Source: DASWVC01 sp036401335 (lineage in GTDB: Bacteria; Verrucomicrobiota; Verrucomicrobiia; Chthoniobacterales; JAFAMB01). Taken from it: 17,722 nucleotides of DNA. Positions 1 through 7,292 of this stretch are shown here, in pieces. The notes beneath the pieces were generated by a model. It saw only the letters and a program-made list of their open reading frames with translations, made no database searches and was not told the origin of the DNA. Made by a program: the position numbers and the translations under genes. The stretch lies in the NCBI GenBank assembly GCA_036401335.1, contig DASWVC010000432.1, positions 1 to 17,722 on the forward strand, in the 5' to 3' direction. Each line of letters starts with the position of its first letter. Position 1 is the first letter of the stretch.

Positions 1-166
1 CGGTAGACGAACTATTAGATAAACTTATGGTGCCGTGTTATTGAGACAGGGTCGTCGTGGAGGCACCCCAAGGAATGGAGCGAGCTGAATGAGATGCGTT
101 GACACCAGGGTTCGCCGGGAGCAGCAGTCGCGGGCAGCAAAGGTCGCCGATCAGAGGCGTTTAAGG

Positions 167-1234
167 ATGAAGCGTAACAGGACGGCAAAGCAGTCGCCGA
201 AAACGTGGGTACCGGCCATTCTGGTGGCGGCAGGTTGCCTTGGGCAACGCACAGAAGCATGGGCTGACGATAACACGGTCCATTCGGTGCAGAACATTTT
301 TGCCCCGGTATCCGGCCCGGCAGAGACGCTGAACCAGATCGCGATTCTGGTGCTCGTTATCTGCGCCGCCATTTTTCTCGTAGTTGCCGGGCTGACCGTT
401 TACGCCGTGGTGCGTTACCGCCGCCGTGGTCCCCAGGACGATGTCTCCGAACCGCCGCAAGTGTACGGCAGTACCGCCATCGAACTGGCATGGACCGTGC
501 CGCCCGTGCTCATCGTCGTGGTGCTTGTGCTGGTAACCGCCCGTACCATCGGCGAGATTCGGGGCCCCAGGACCAATGCGAACGACGAGCGGGTAGAAAT
601 CATCGGCCACCGGTACTGGTGGGAGGTTCGTTACCCCAAGTATGGGGTCACCTCGGCCAACGAAATCCATGTACCCGTAAACGACCGGAACGTGAATGAG
701 GCCACCCAGCTGATCCTGAAATCGGTGGACACCAATCACGGTTTCTGGGTGCCGCAGCTGGCGGGCAAAAGCTGGGTCGTTCCCAACCACGAGAACGCCA
801 TGTTCGTGCAACCGTGGGAAACCGGCATTTACCTGGGCAACTGCACCGTGTTCTGTGGAGACCAGCATGCGAACATGCTGATCCGGGTGATGGTTGATTC
901 GAAAGAGAACTTTCAGAAATGGCTGGATCAGCAGAAACAGGCTTCCCCGCCGGACAGTGCACCGAATGAAGGTAAAAACCAGTTCTTAGTGAACTCTTGC
1001 GGAAGCTGTCACCGCGTGAATGGAACCGCGGCAAACGGCGTGTTTGGTCCGGACCTTACCCATTTCGCCAGCCGGCAAACCCTCGGTTCGGGGGTCGCCC
1101 CTAATGATGACGATAACCTGCGGTCCTGGCTTCGTGATCCGCAGGTCTTGAAGCCGGGGTGCCTCATGCCCAACATGAAGCTGAGCAACCCGCAAGTGGA
1201 ACAGATTCTAGCTTACCTGAAAACGCTAAAGTAA
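167..1234 (+). CDS. coxB: Cytochrome c oxidase subunit II fused to cytochrome c (caa3-type)
   Basis: Subunit II takes electrons at the dinuclear CuA centre and passes them to subunit I. The 355-aa product has a signal peptide ending near AWA33, two membrane segments (about 58-82 and 105-125), and a periplasmic cupredoxin domain with CuA ligands H191, C226, C230, H234 and M237. A C-terminal cytochrome c domain follows, with C278-GSC-H282 and a likely axial Met in the LMPNM segment. The fusion defines a caa3-type subunit. The frame opens at 89, but ATG 167 is preferred: it has AGAGG nine bases upstream and puts the signal peptide at the N-terminus. A weak lipobox-like AAGC (C24) leaves lipoprotein processing possible. 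In the CuA loop the usual C-x-E-x-C is C-T-V-F-C, so the Glu that helps bind Mg/Mn is Val. The stop lies one base before coxA. Family assignment is certain; the start is likely. Confidence 0.95.
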   Translation: MKRNRTAKQSPKTWVPAILVAAGCLGQRTEAWADDNTVHSVQNIFAPVSGPAETLNQIAILVLVICAAIFLVVAGLTVYAVVRYRRRGPQDDVSEPPQVYGSTAIELAWTVPPVLIVVVLVLVTARTIGEIRGPRTNANDERVEIIGHRYWWEVRYPKYGVTSANEIHVPVNDRNVNEATQLILKSVDTNHGFWVPQLAGKSWVVPNHENAMFVQPWETGIYLGNCTVFCGDQHANMLIRVMVDSKENFQKWLDQQKQASPPDSAPNEGKNQFLVNSCGSCHRVNGTAANGVFGPDLTHFASRQTLGSGVAPNDDDNLRSWLRDPQVLKPGCLMPNMKLSNPQVEQILAYLKTLK

Positions 1235-1235
1235 C

Positions 1236-2939
1236 ATGGACGACGGCACCATCACCACGACGATCCCCGCGGGGCCTGAGCCCCCCCCTGCACGGCCCGG
1301 AGAAGAAAGGGGCACGCTGACGGCGTGGATCCAGGACCTCATTTTTACCGTCGACCACAAAAAGCTTGGCCTTTTGTACATAGGCACCGGCTGGCTCTTT
1401 TTCGTTGCCGCCGGCATTATGGCATCACTGATCCGTGCGCAGTTGGTGCGGCCAAATAACCACCTCGTCAGTCCCGAGACGTTTAACGCGCTTTTTACCA
1501 TGCACGGTACGGTCATGATTTTCTTCGTGGCCATGCCGCTGGTTTTCGGATTCGCCAACTACATCGTTCCGTTGCAGATCGGGGCTCGCGACATGGCCTT
1601 TCCGCGGCTGAACGCATTCTCCTTCTGGCTGACGTTTTTCGGCGGGTGCCTGCTTTTCTTCAGCTACGTGGGTGCGCCCGGACTGTACGGCGCGGGCGGT
1701 GCACCGGCCGCTGCCTGGTTTGCCCTTGCGCCACTGACTTCCCGTGCCTTTTCGCAAGGCCCGAGCGTTGACTACTGGTCCCTTGCGTTGCTGGTGAGCG
1801 GTGCTGGCAGCATCACTGGCGGGGTGAACATCATGGTCACGATCTTCTGTTACCGAACCCGCGGTATGACCCTTTACCGGATGCCGCTGTTTACGTGGCT
1901 GATCCTCGTTACCATGTTCCTGGTCGTGATGTTCCTGCCCCCCCTGTCGGCCGCTCAGATCATGCTGACGCTGCAACGTTACCTGGGTGCAAAATTTTTT
2001 GAGACCCAGGCCGGCGGCTCAGCCATTCTCTGGCAGCACTTTTTCTGGATCTTCGGTCACCCTGAAGTTTACATCCTGGTGCTGCCGGCCTTTGGCATTC
2101 TGAACGAAGTCATTCCGATCTTCAGCCGAAAACCAATTTTTGGTTACCCAATGATGGTGGCGGCAAGTGTGCTGATCGGCTTCGTGAGTGCCGGCGTCTG
2201 GGCGCACCACATGTTCACGGTGGGCCTGAGCACCTTCAGCGTTACGTTCTTTGCTTTTTCGACCTTGGTGATCGCCATTCCAACCGGGCTGAAGATCTTC
2301 AACTGGCTTGGAACCATGTACGGAGGCCACCTCCGGTTCGAAGTGCCGATGCTGTTCAGCATCGCGTTCATTTTTCAGTTCCTCATCGCCGGCCTGACTG
2401 GGGTCATGCTGGGCGTGGCTCCTTTTGACTGGCAGTTAAATGATTCCTACTTCGTGGTTGCCCATTTTCACTACGTGATTGTCGGCGGGATCGTCATGGG
2501 AATCTTCGCCGGGACCTATTTCTGGTACCCGAAAGCATTTGGCCGCATGATGGATAAAACATTGGGCCAATGGCATTTCTGGATGTTTGTGATCGGGTTC
2601 CACCTCACGTTCGATCCGCAACATTTTGCTGGCATCCTGGGCATGCCGCGCCGCATCTACACCTACCAACCGGGCCGCGGCTGGGAAATTTGGAACCTCA
2701 TTTCGAGCGCTGGAGTGATCTTTCAGGGCATCGGCAGCCTCATCTTTATTTTCAATCTGTTCTGGTCGTACTGGAAGGGTAAAAAGGCGGGGGAAGATCC
2801 CTGGGACGCCTGGACTTTGGAGTGGGCCACCTCTTCCCCGCCGCCTGATTACAATTTTGAAACGTTACCGGAAGTGCGTAGCCGGAGACCCCTCTGGGAT
2901 CTGAAACACCCCGAAGATCCAGATTGGAAATTCGAATAA
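1236..2939 (+). CDS. coxA: Cytochrome c oxidase subunit I
   Basis: This is the catalytic subunit of an aa3-type heme-copper oxidase: it reduces O2 to water and pumps protons at the cytoplasmic membrane. The 567-aa product has about 12 membrane segments. Heme a ligands are H90 and H412, the heme a3 ligand is H410, and CuB ligands are H275, H324 and H325, with Y279 as the cross-linking Tyr. D119 and N126 (D channel), E277 (the E286 equivalent) and K353 (K channel) are present, so it is a type A1 enzyme. The usual His-Asp before the TY-FVVAHFHY stretch is N402-D403, so the Mg/Mn-site His is lost, matching the changed Glu in the neighbouring subunit II. No Shine-Dalgarno is visible; the start lies one base after the coxB stop, which suggests translational coupling. 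Identification is certain. Confidence 0.98.
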   Translation: MDDGTITTTIPAGPEPPPARPGEERGTLTAWIQDLIFTVDHKKLGLLYIGTGWLFFVAAGIMASLIRAQLVRPNNHLVSPETFNALFTMHGTVMIFFVAMPLVFGFANYIVPLQIGARDMAFPRLNAFSFWLTFFGGCLLFFSYVGAPGLYGAGGAPAAAWFALAPLTSRAFSQGPSVDYWSLALLVSGAGSITGGVNIMVTIFCYRTRGMTLYRMPLFTWLILVTMFLVVMFLPPLSAAQIMLTLQRYLGAKFFETQAGGSAILWQHFFWIFGHPEVYILVLPAFGILNEVIPIFSRKPIFGYPMMVAASVLIGFVSAGVWAHHMFTVGLSTFSVTFFAFSTLVIAIPTGLKIFNWLGTMYGGHLRFEVPMLFSIAFIFQFLIAGLTGVMLGVAPFDWQLNDSYFVVAHFHYVIVGGIVMGIFAGTYFWYPKAFGRMMDKTLGQWHFWMFVIGFHLTFDPQHFAGILGMPRRIYTYQPGRGWEIWNLISSAGVIFQGIGSLIFIFNLFWSYWKGKKAGEDPWDAWTLEWATSSPPPDYNFETLPEVRSRRPLWDLKHPEDPDWKFE

Positions 2940-2960
2940 CCCACTGACCGGAGCACCACT

Positions 2961-3557
2961 GTGAGTAACGAAGCAGCTACCAATCCAGCGACAGACTGGA
3001 ATTTGCCTTCACCGAGGAAGGTGGGGATGATTTTAGTGATCCTGACGGAATCGGCGTTGTTCACGATTTTCGTCGTGGCCTATGTGTATTACATCGGGAA
3101 AAGCCTAAACCCGCCTTACCCTCACGAGGTGCTTGAACTGCCGATCCTTGGCACGATCGCGCTTCTGTCGAGCAGCGGCACGATTGTCAGGGCCGAGCAG
3201 ATGTTGAAGCGCGGTTCTCTCAAAGGGTTCCACCAATGGTGGGGCCTGACGATTCTGCTGGGAGCGGGTTTCCTGCTGTACACGGGTCTGGAATGGCAGA
3301 AGCTGATTCACCGGGACGGCCTGACCATCAGCACCAACCTGTTTGGTTCAACTTTCTATTCGCTGGTTGGCTTGCATGCCAGCCATGTGGTCGTTGGCTT
3401 GATTTTGCTGAGCATCATCCTTTTTGCGTCGATGCGTGGCTCCATCCAACACCGTCATCACGAACACATCGAAATGATTTCGTGGTACTGGCATTTTGTC
3501 GACGCGATCTGGGTGGTGGTTTTCACCGTCGTTTATGTCATCAGCGCCCGTACTTGA
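2961..3557 (+). CDS. coxC: Cytochrome c oxidase subunit III
   Basis: Subunit III is a non-catalytic membrane subunit that stabilises subunit I and supports proton uptake. The 198-aa product has five predicted membrane segments (about 22-44, 60-76, 94-111, 133-156 and 176-195). It carries family signatures: the LTESALF helix with E30, the GLHASHVVVGLI helix, and the terminal YWHFVDAIWVVVF motif. The start is GTG with GGAG at 2950-2953, seven bases upstream, which is one of the clearer ribosome sites in this operon. It follows coxA by 21 bases. The length is that of the short five-helix bacterial form. Identification is secure. Confidence 0.95.
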   Translation: MSNEAATNPATDWNLPSPRKVGMILVILTESALFTIFVVAYVYYIGKSLNPPYPHEVLELPILGTIALLSSSGTIVRAEQMLKRGSLKGFHQWWGLTILLGAGFLLYTGLEWQKLIHRDGLTISTNLFGSTFYSLVGLHASHVVVGLILLSIILFASMRGSIQHRHHEHIEMISWYWHFVDAIWVVVFTVVYVISART

Positions 3558-3562
3558 ATCCC

Positions 3563-4411
3563 ATGGACCACGAACCTCACTCGCAAGAGCATGGCGGCGA
3601 AGGCGTAGAGCTGCCGCTCCCTACAGCGTGGCCGATTGTGGCCGCTTTCGGCGTCACTTTGATGGCCCTGGGGATTGTCACCTCCCTGATTATTTCGCTG
3701 GTTGGGATCATGCTGGGGCTGATTGGCGCGGTCGGCTGGTTCAACGAAGTGTTCCCGTCGCCCAAGCACGAGTTTTTGCCGTACGCGGCGCCGGAGGTGC
3801 GGGCGGCGGCGGTAAAGGTATCACCGCGTAAGATCCGCCATGTGTCCATGGGCGAGAGCAGCCACCGTACCTATTACCCGCTGAAGGTGCACCGTTACTC
3901 CTCCGGGGTTTACGGCGGGTTAGCGGGCGGTGCGGCGATGGCTATTCTGGCCATGTTGTACGGCTTGGTGGTCCAACACAGCATTTGGTACCCGATCAAC
4001 CTGCTCTCGGCGGCTGGCCTTCCTTCCATGACCGATGCGACGGTGGAAACCCTTGATCAATTCCATCTTGGCGCCCTTCTGGTGGCGGTGGTCAGCCATG
4101 GCATCCTTTCCATCTTGATCGGCCTGCTTTACACGGTGCTGTTGCCGATGATGCCGGCCCGGTTTGAATGGTTCTGGGGAGGCATCATCACCCCGCTGAT
4201 CTGGACGGCGTTGCTCGTGCCGATGTTCAGCGTGGTAAACCCGACGATGGCGGCGCACGTGGACTGGATCTGGTTTGTGATCTGCCAAGTCTCCTTCGGA
4301 CTCGTCGGCGGATACGTTGTGTTCAAGCAAGCCAAGGTGGAAACCATGCAGTCCTGGTCCATGGCGGCCCGACTGGGGTTGCATGCCATAGAGGGCGAGG
4401 ACAAGGAGTAA
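3563..4411 (+). CDS. Unrecognised polytopic membrane protein of the oxidase operon, subunit IV-like N-terminus
   Basis: The 282-aa product is not a family I can name with confidence. Residues 20-62 form a hydrophobic hairpin (PTAWPIVAAFG to LIGAVGWFNEVFPSP) that resembles the two-helix subunit IV-like segments of some bacterial oxidases. A polar linker (about 63-112) follows, then four more membrane helices (about 115-136, 167-193, 203-222 and 235-254). The first residues are His-rich (HEPHSQEHGG). The frame runs open well upstream, overlapping coxC, but ATG 3563 lies five bases after the coxC stop and begins a sensible protein. No Shine-Dalgarno is visible. Its place between coxC and the cytochrome c gene suggests an accessory oxidase subunit or a link between the oxidase and reductase. 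That role is inferred from position only. Confidence 0.85.
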   Translation: MDHEPHSQEHGGEGVELPLPTAWPIVAAFGVTLMALGIVTSLIISLVGIMLGLIGAVGWFNEVFPSPKHEFLPYAAPEVRAAAVKVSPRKIRHVSMGESSHRTYYPLKVHRYSSGVYGGLAGGAAMAILAMLYGLVVQHSIWYPINLLSAAGLPSMTDATVETLDQFHLGALLVAVVSHGILSILIGLLYTVLLPMMPARFEWFWGGIITPLIWTALLVPMFSVVNPTMAAHVDWIWFVICQVSFGLVGGYVVFKQAKVETMQSWSMAARLGLHAIEGEDKE

Positions 4412-5148
4412 TGAATAAGCACTTGGCGCGTCCGTGCATTCTCGGCGGCATCCTGGGCAGCCTTGCTTTGGCCGGCTGCGATCGTATTCCGGGTAAACCG
4501 CAGTTGTCCGACCGCTGGGAGCCACCGGACAAAATCACGGATTTTAATACCCTTTACGTCACCAATTGTCGGGCGTGCCACAGCGCTGGCCCCGAGTTGG
4601 CCCCGTCGCTGGCGATGAATAACCCGATGTACCTGGCGGTTATCCCCCGTGATACGCTCCGCCACATCGTGGCAACAGGAGTAAAAGGGTCGTTGATGCC
4701 TGGGTTTGCCGACAGTCAGGGCGGCGATCTGAATGATCCCCAGGTAGATTCGCTCGTTAACGGCATTTACGGGCTGGCCAAGAACCAGGAAAAACCCGCT
4801 GACCTCCCGCCGTATTCTGCGCCCCTGGGAGACCCGGGCCGCGGGGCGGCTGCTTATAACACCTACTGCGCCAGTTGTCATGGCCAGGACGGCAACGGAA
4901 GTCCGAAAGGCGGGTCAATTGTGGATCATGATTACCTGCACTTGGTTACGGATCAGTACCTTCGCTCCGTGACGATTGCGGGACGCCCGGAACTCGGGAT
5001 GCCCAATTACCAACAGTACGTCGCCAATAAACCGATGTCGGCGGACGAAATTGCGGACGTGGTTGCCTGGATCGCTTCCCATCGCGACCGTCGAAACCCT
5101 GACATGGCCGCATCTTCCACCCAGTCGACCAATCCTAACCACGAATAG
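4411..5148 (+). CDS. Diheme cytochrome c lipoprotein
   Basis: This 245-aa electron carrier is probably anchored to the outer face of the cytoplasmic membrane. A lipobox (LALAGC, lipidated C23) ends the signal peptide. Two cytochrome c domains follow, with C53-RAC-H57 and C153-ASC-H157; M96 (SLMPGF) and M197 (LGMPNY) are likely axial ligands. Its ATG overlaps the stop of the preceding gene by one base (TAATG), with AAGGAG just upstream inside that gene, so the two are probably translationally coupled. Lying between the oxidase genes and the Rieske/cytochrome b genes, it probably shuttles electrons from the reductase to the CoxB cytochrome domain. The C-terminal 20 residues are polar and low-complexity. 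An open frame extends upstream of 4411, but the signal peptide fixes this start. Confidence 0.93.
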   Translation: MNKHLARPCILGGILGSLALAGCDRIPGKPQLSDRWEPPDKITDFNTLYVTNCRACHSAGPELAPSLAMNNPMYLAVIPRDTLRHIVATGVKGSLMPGFADSQGGDLNDPQVDSLVNGIYGLAKNQEKPADLPPYSAPLGDPGRGAAAYNTYCASCHGQDGNGSPKGGSIVDHDYLHLVTDQYLRSVTIAGRPELGMPNYQQYVANKPMSADEIADVVAWIASHRDRRNPDMAASSTQSTNPNHE

Positions 5149-5150
5149 CT

Positions 5151-5690
5151 ATGGACCACGACACCAACGACCACCCGCCTTCGCCAGGTACGCGGGCCGA
5201 CACTCCTTCGCGCCGCGACTTTTTGCTGAAGGTTGGCATTGGGGTGAATGCGATTGCTGCAGCGATGGTGGGGATTCCCATTGTAGGATTTGTCCTGTCG
5301 AGTTTAATCAAGAAAACCCCTGAGGTCTGGATTTCGCTTGGGCCAATAAACCAGTTTCCGGAAAATTCTGCGCGGATGGTGGCTTTTACGAATCCGTACC
5401 GCCGCCCGGACGACGGTGATACCGCCCACATCCCTGTGTGGGTGCGACGCCTTGCGGCCGAGGAGTTCAAAGTTTTCGCCATTAATTGCACTCACTTGGG
5501 CTGCCCGGTTCGGTGGTTCGAAGAGTCCCAGCTTTTCATGTGCCCCTGCCATGGCGGTGTGTTCTACTCGGATGGTGAACACGCGGCCGGACCGCCGCCG
5601 CGCGGCCTGTACACCTACCAGTACAAAGTCGAGAACGGGGATCTGCAAATAAAAGGCGGCTACATCCCTTCAATCGCGCGACCCGTATAA
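5151..5690 (+). CDS. Rieske [2Fe-2S] iron-sulfur protein of a bc/b6f-type complex
   Basis: The 179-aa Rieske subunit takes one electron from quinol at the Qo site and passes it to a c-type heme. A Tat-like SRRDFLLKVG motif at 20-29 precedes a single membrane anchor (about 30-53). The cluster-binding boxes are C113-THLG-C118 and C131-PCHGG, with H115 and H134 as the His ligands and the two other Cys (C118, C133) in position for the stabilising disulfide. It begins two bases after the cytochrome c stop with no visible Shine-Dalgarno, and cytochrome b follows four bases after its stop. This pairing makes it the QcrA/PetC partner of that cytochrome b rather than an oxygenase component. Identification is secure. 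Confidence 0.95.
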   Translation: MDHDTNDHPPSPGTRADTPSRRDFLLKVGIGVNAIAAAMVGIPIVGFVLSSLIKKTPEVWISLGPINQFPENSARMVAFTNPYRRPDDGDTAHIPVWVRRLAAEEFKVFAINCTHLGCPVRWFEESQLFMCPCHGGVFYSDGEHAAGPPPRGLYTYQYKVENGDLQIKGGYIPSIARPV

Positions 5691-5694
5691 TTGT

Positions 5695-7215
5695 ATGATG
5701 AAGTCGCTTCAGAATGTGGCGATGTGGTTCGAACGCCGACTCCACATCGTAAAGCTCTGGGAACAGACGGCCGGGCATCCGGTCCCCAAAAGTACCGGGA
5801 GCTGGTTTTACACGTTTGGAAGCATGACGACGTTGTGCCTGGTGCTTCAACTCGTCACCGGCATCTTGCTCTCCTTCGTCTATGTGCCTTCGGCGGCAGC
5901 GTCCTATCAAAGTCTGCTTACGTTGAATTACGACGTCCCGCTGGGATGGTTTATCCGGGGGATCCACTATTGGGGGTCCAACATGATGGTTATCATGATG
6001 GCCCTGCACATGACCCAGGTTTTTCTCTGGGGTGCCTACAAGTACCCGCGCGAACTCACGTGGCTTTCGGGTTGCGTGCTCCTGTTCTTGACGTTGGGAA
6101 TGGCTTTTACCGGCCAAGTAATGCGCTTCGATGCAGACGCTTATTGGGGCTTGGGCATCGGGGTGGCGGTGATGGGACGAATTCCCTTTTTCGGCGGCAA
6201 CCTTATTGATTTACTGTTAGGTGGACCGATTATTGGGACTGACACGCTAAGCCGCTTTTTTGCCCTTCACGTGTTTATCATTCCGGGAACATTGCTCGGC
6301 CTGTTGGCCATGCACCTGCGCTTGGTTTTGGGGAAGGGCATCAATGAGGTTCCTGAACCGGGGGTGTTAGTAGACCGGAAGACATACGACGGCTACTACA
6401 AAAGGGTTCTTAAAGATCAAGGCGCTCCGTTTGTTCCCGATGTGATCGACAAGGACCTGATCGCAAACGGGTTGATGCTGATCCTGATTGTCTGCCTGGC
6501 GATTTTCCTTGGGCCCAAAGGTCCGGCCATTCCTGCGAACCCTACCCAGGTGATCTCCGAAGCTCGTCCTGATTATCCTTTCCTCTGGTTGTTCGCCGCC
6601 GCTGCCCTGTTGCCGAATGGCTCGGAGTTCATGCTCTTCTTTGTTTTGCCGGCGGTCGGCGTAGGCGCCTTGTTTCTGCTCCCTTTTATCTCCGGGGAAG
6701 GGGAAAAGAACTGGCGCCGGCGTCCCGTCTCGGTCTTGACGGTGCTCATTGTCTACCTCGTGATCGGTATGCTCACGTATGAAGGCCTGACCGGACCATG
6801 GTCGCCTCACATGGAGGCATGGAGTAATAACCTTATTCCGGCTCAATTCATCAAGAACCGGAGCCCGAAGGAATTGGCGGGTGCGCTTGTTTTCCAGAAT
6901 AAACAGTGTCGTAATTGCCACGCCGTAGGTGTCGATGGCGGACAACGAGGTCCCAACCTGACCTCTGTTGGCACCCGTATGACGGTGCCTTATTTGGTGC
7001 GGCAAGTAATCCAGGGCGGAGGAAATATGCCTGCTTACGGGAATAATATGTCCCAGGAGGAGATCCAGGCCTTGGTAGCGTACCTGAGTTCCTTGCGGCC
7101 ACCGAATGTGCCGCCCGCGCGTGACCCTCAAAATCCCGGGATTCCGGAAGGAGTAAATGAGAAAGCGGCGGCGGTCCCACCGGTAAATCCGGGTGCTGCT
7201 CCGAATAACAGCTGA
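5695..7215 (+). CDS. b6f-type cytochrome b with C-terminal cytochrome c domain
   Basis: This is the membrane core of a quinol:cytochrome c reductase (506 aa). The N-terminal half has heme b ligands H91/H105 and H192/H207. The spacings of 14 and 15 are those of the b6f/Bacillus type; bc1 proteins use 14 and 14. A subunit IV-like half (about 255-360) is fused in frame, then a cytochrome c domain with C405-RNC-H409 and probable Met ligand M445, ending in a Pro-rich tail (about 468-506). The motif aligned with PEWY reads P292-D-Y-P, and the position of the Cys that binds heme ci in plant b6 is Thr (T40). A second in-frame ATG lies at 5698; neither has a clear Shine-Dalgarno. It closes the respiratory operon. 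Family assignment is secure; the meaning of the altered residues is open. Confidence 0.95.
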   Translation: MMKSLQNVAMWFERRLHIVKLWEQTAGHPVPKSTGSWFYTFGSMTTLCLVLQLVTGILLSFVYVPSAAASYQSLLTLNYDVPLGWFIRGIHYWGSNMMVIMMALHMTQVFLWGAYKYPRELTWLSGCVLLFLTLGMAFTGQVMRFDADAYWGLGIGVAVMGRIPFFGGNLIDLLLGGPIIGTDTLSRFFALHVFIIPGTLLGLLAMHLRLVLGKGINEVPEPGVLVDRKTYDGYYKRVLKDQGAPFVPDVIDKDLIANGLMLILIVCLAIFLGPKGPAIPANPTQVISEARPDYPFLWLFAAAALLPNGSEFMLFFVLPAVGVGALFLLPFISGEGEKNWRRRPVSVLTVLIVYLVIGMLTYEGLTGPWSPHMEAWSNNLIPAQFIKNRSPKELAGALVFQNKQCRNCHAVGVDGGQRGPNLTSVGTRMTVPYLVRQVIQGGGNMPAYGNNMSQEEIQALVAYLSSLRPPNVPPARDPQNPGIPEGVNEKAAAVPPVNPGAAPNNS

Positions 7216-7292
7216 AACGGCGCCTGTCCGGCTGGTTTGGGTGTTCCCGTGAAGGTACGGTTGGAGCCCCAAATGAAGGGGACGTTTCAGCT
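7210..7292 (+). repeat. Nested inverted repeat at the end of the cytochrome b gene
   Basis: AGCTGAAACG at 7210-7219 is perfectly complementary in reverse to CGTTTCAGCT at 7283-7292. Inside it, TTTGGG (7236-7241) can pair with CCCAAA (7268-7273), and CCGT (7247-7250) with ACGG (7257-7260), so the pairs nest. The left arm covers the TGA stop codon of the upstream gene. No run of T follows, so a classical intrinsic terminator is not indicated. It could be an mRNA 3'-end structure, the start of a structured RNA, or a small mobile repeat. The pairing is seen directly; the role is unknown. Confidence 0.5.

Noticed and set aside
161..868. Long minus-strand open frame opposite coxB
   Set aside because: It is antisense to a certain gene, with His/Gly/Arg-rich sequence, no motif and no ribosome site. 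Similar antisense frames at 1425-1976, 4129-4881 and 6367-7272 were rejected for the same reason.
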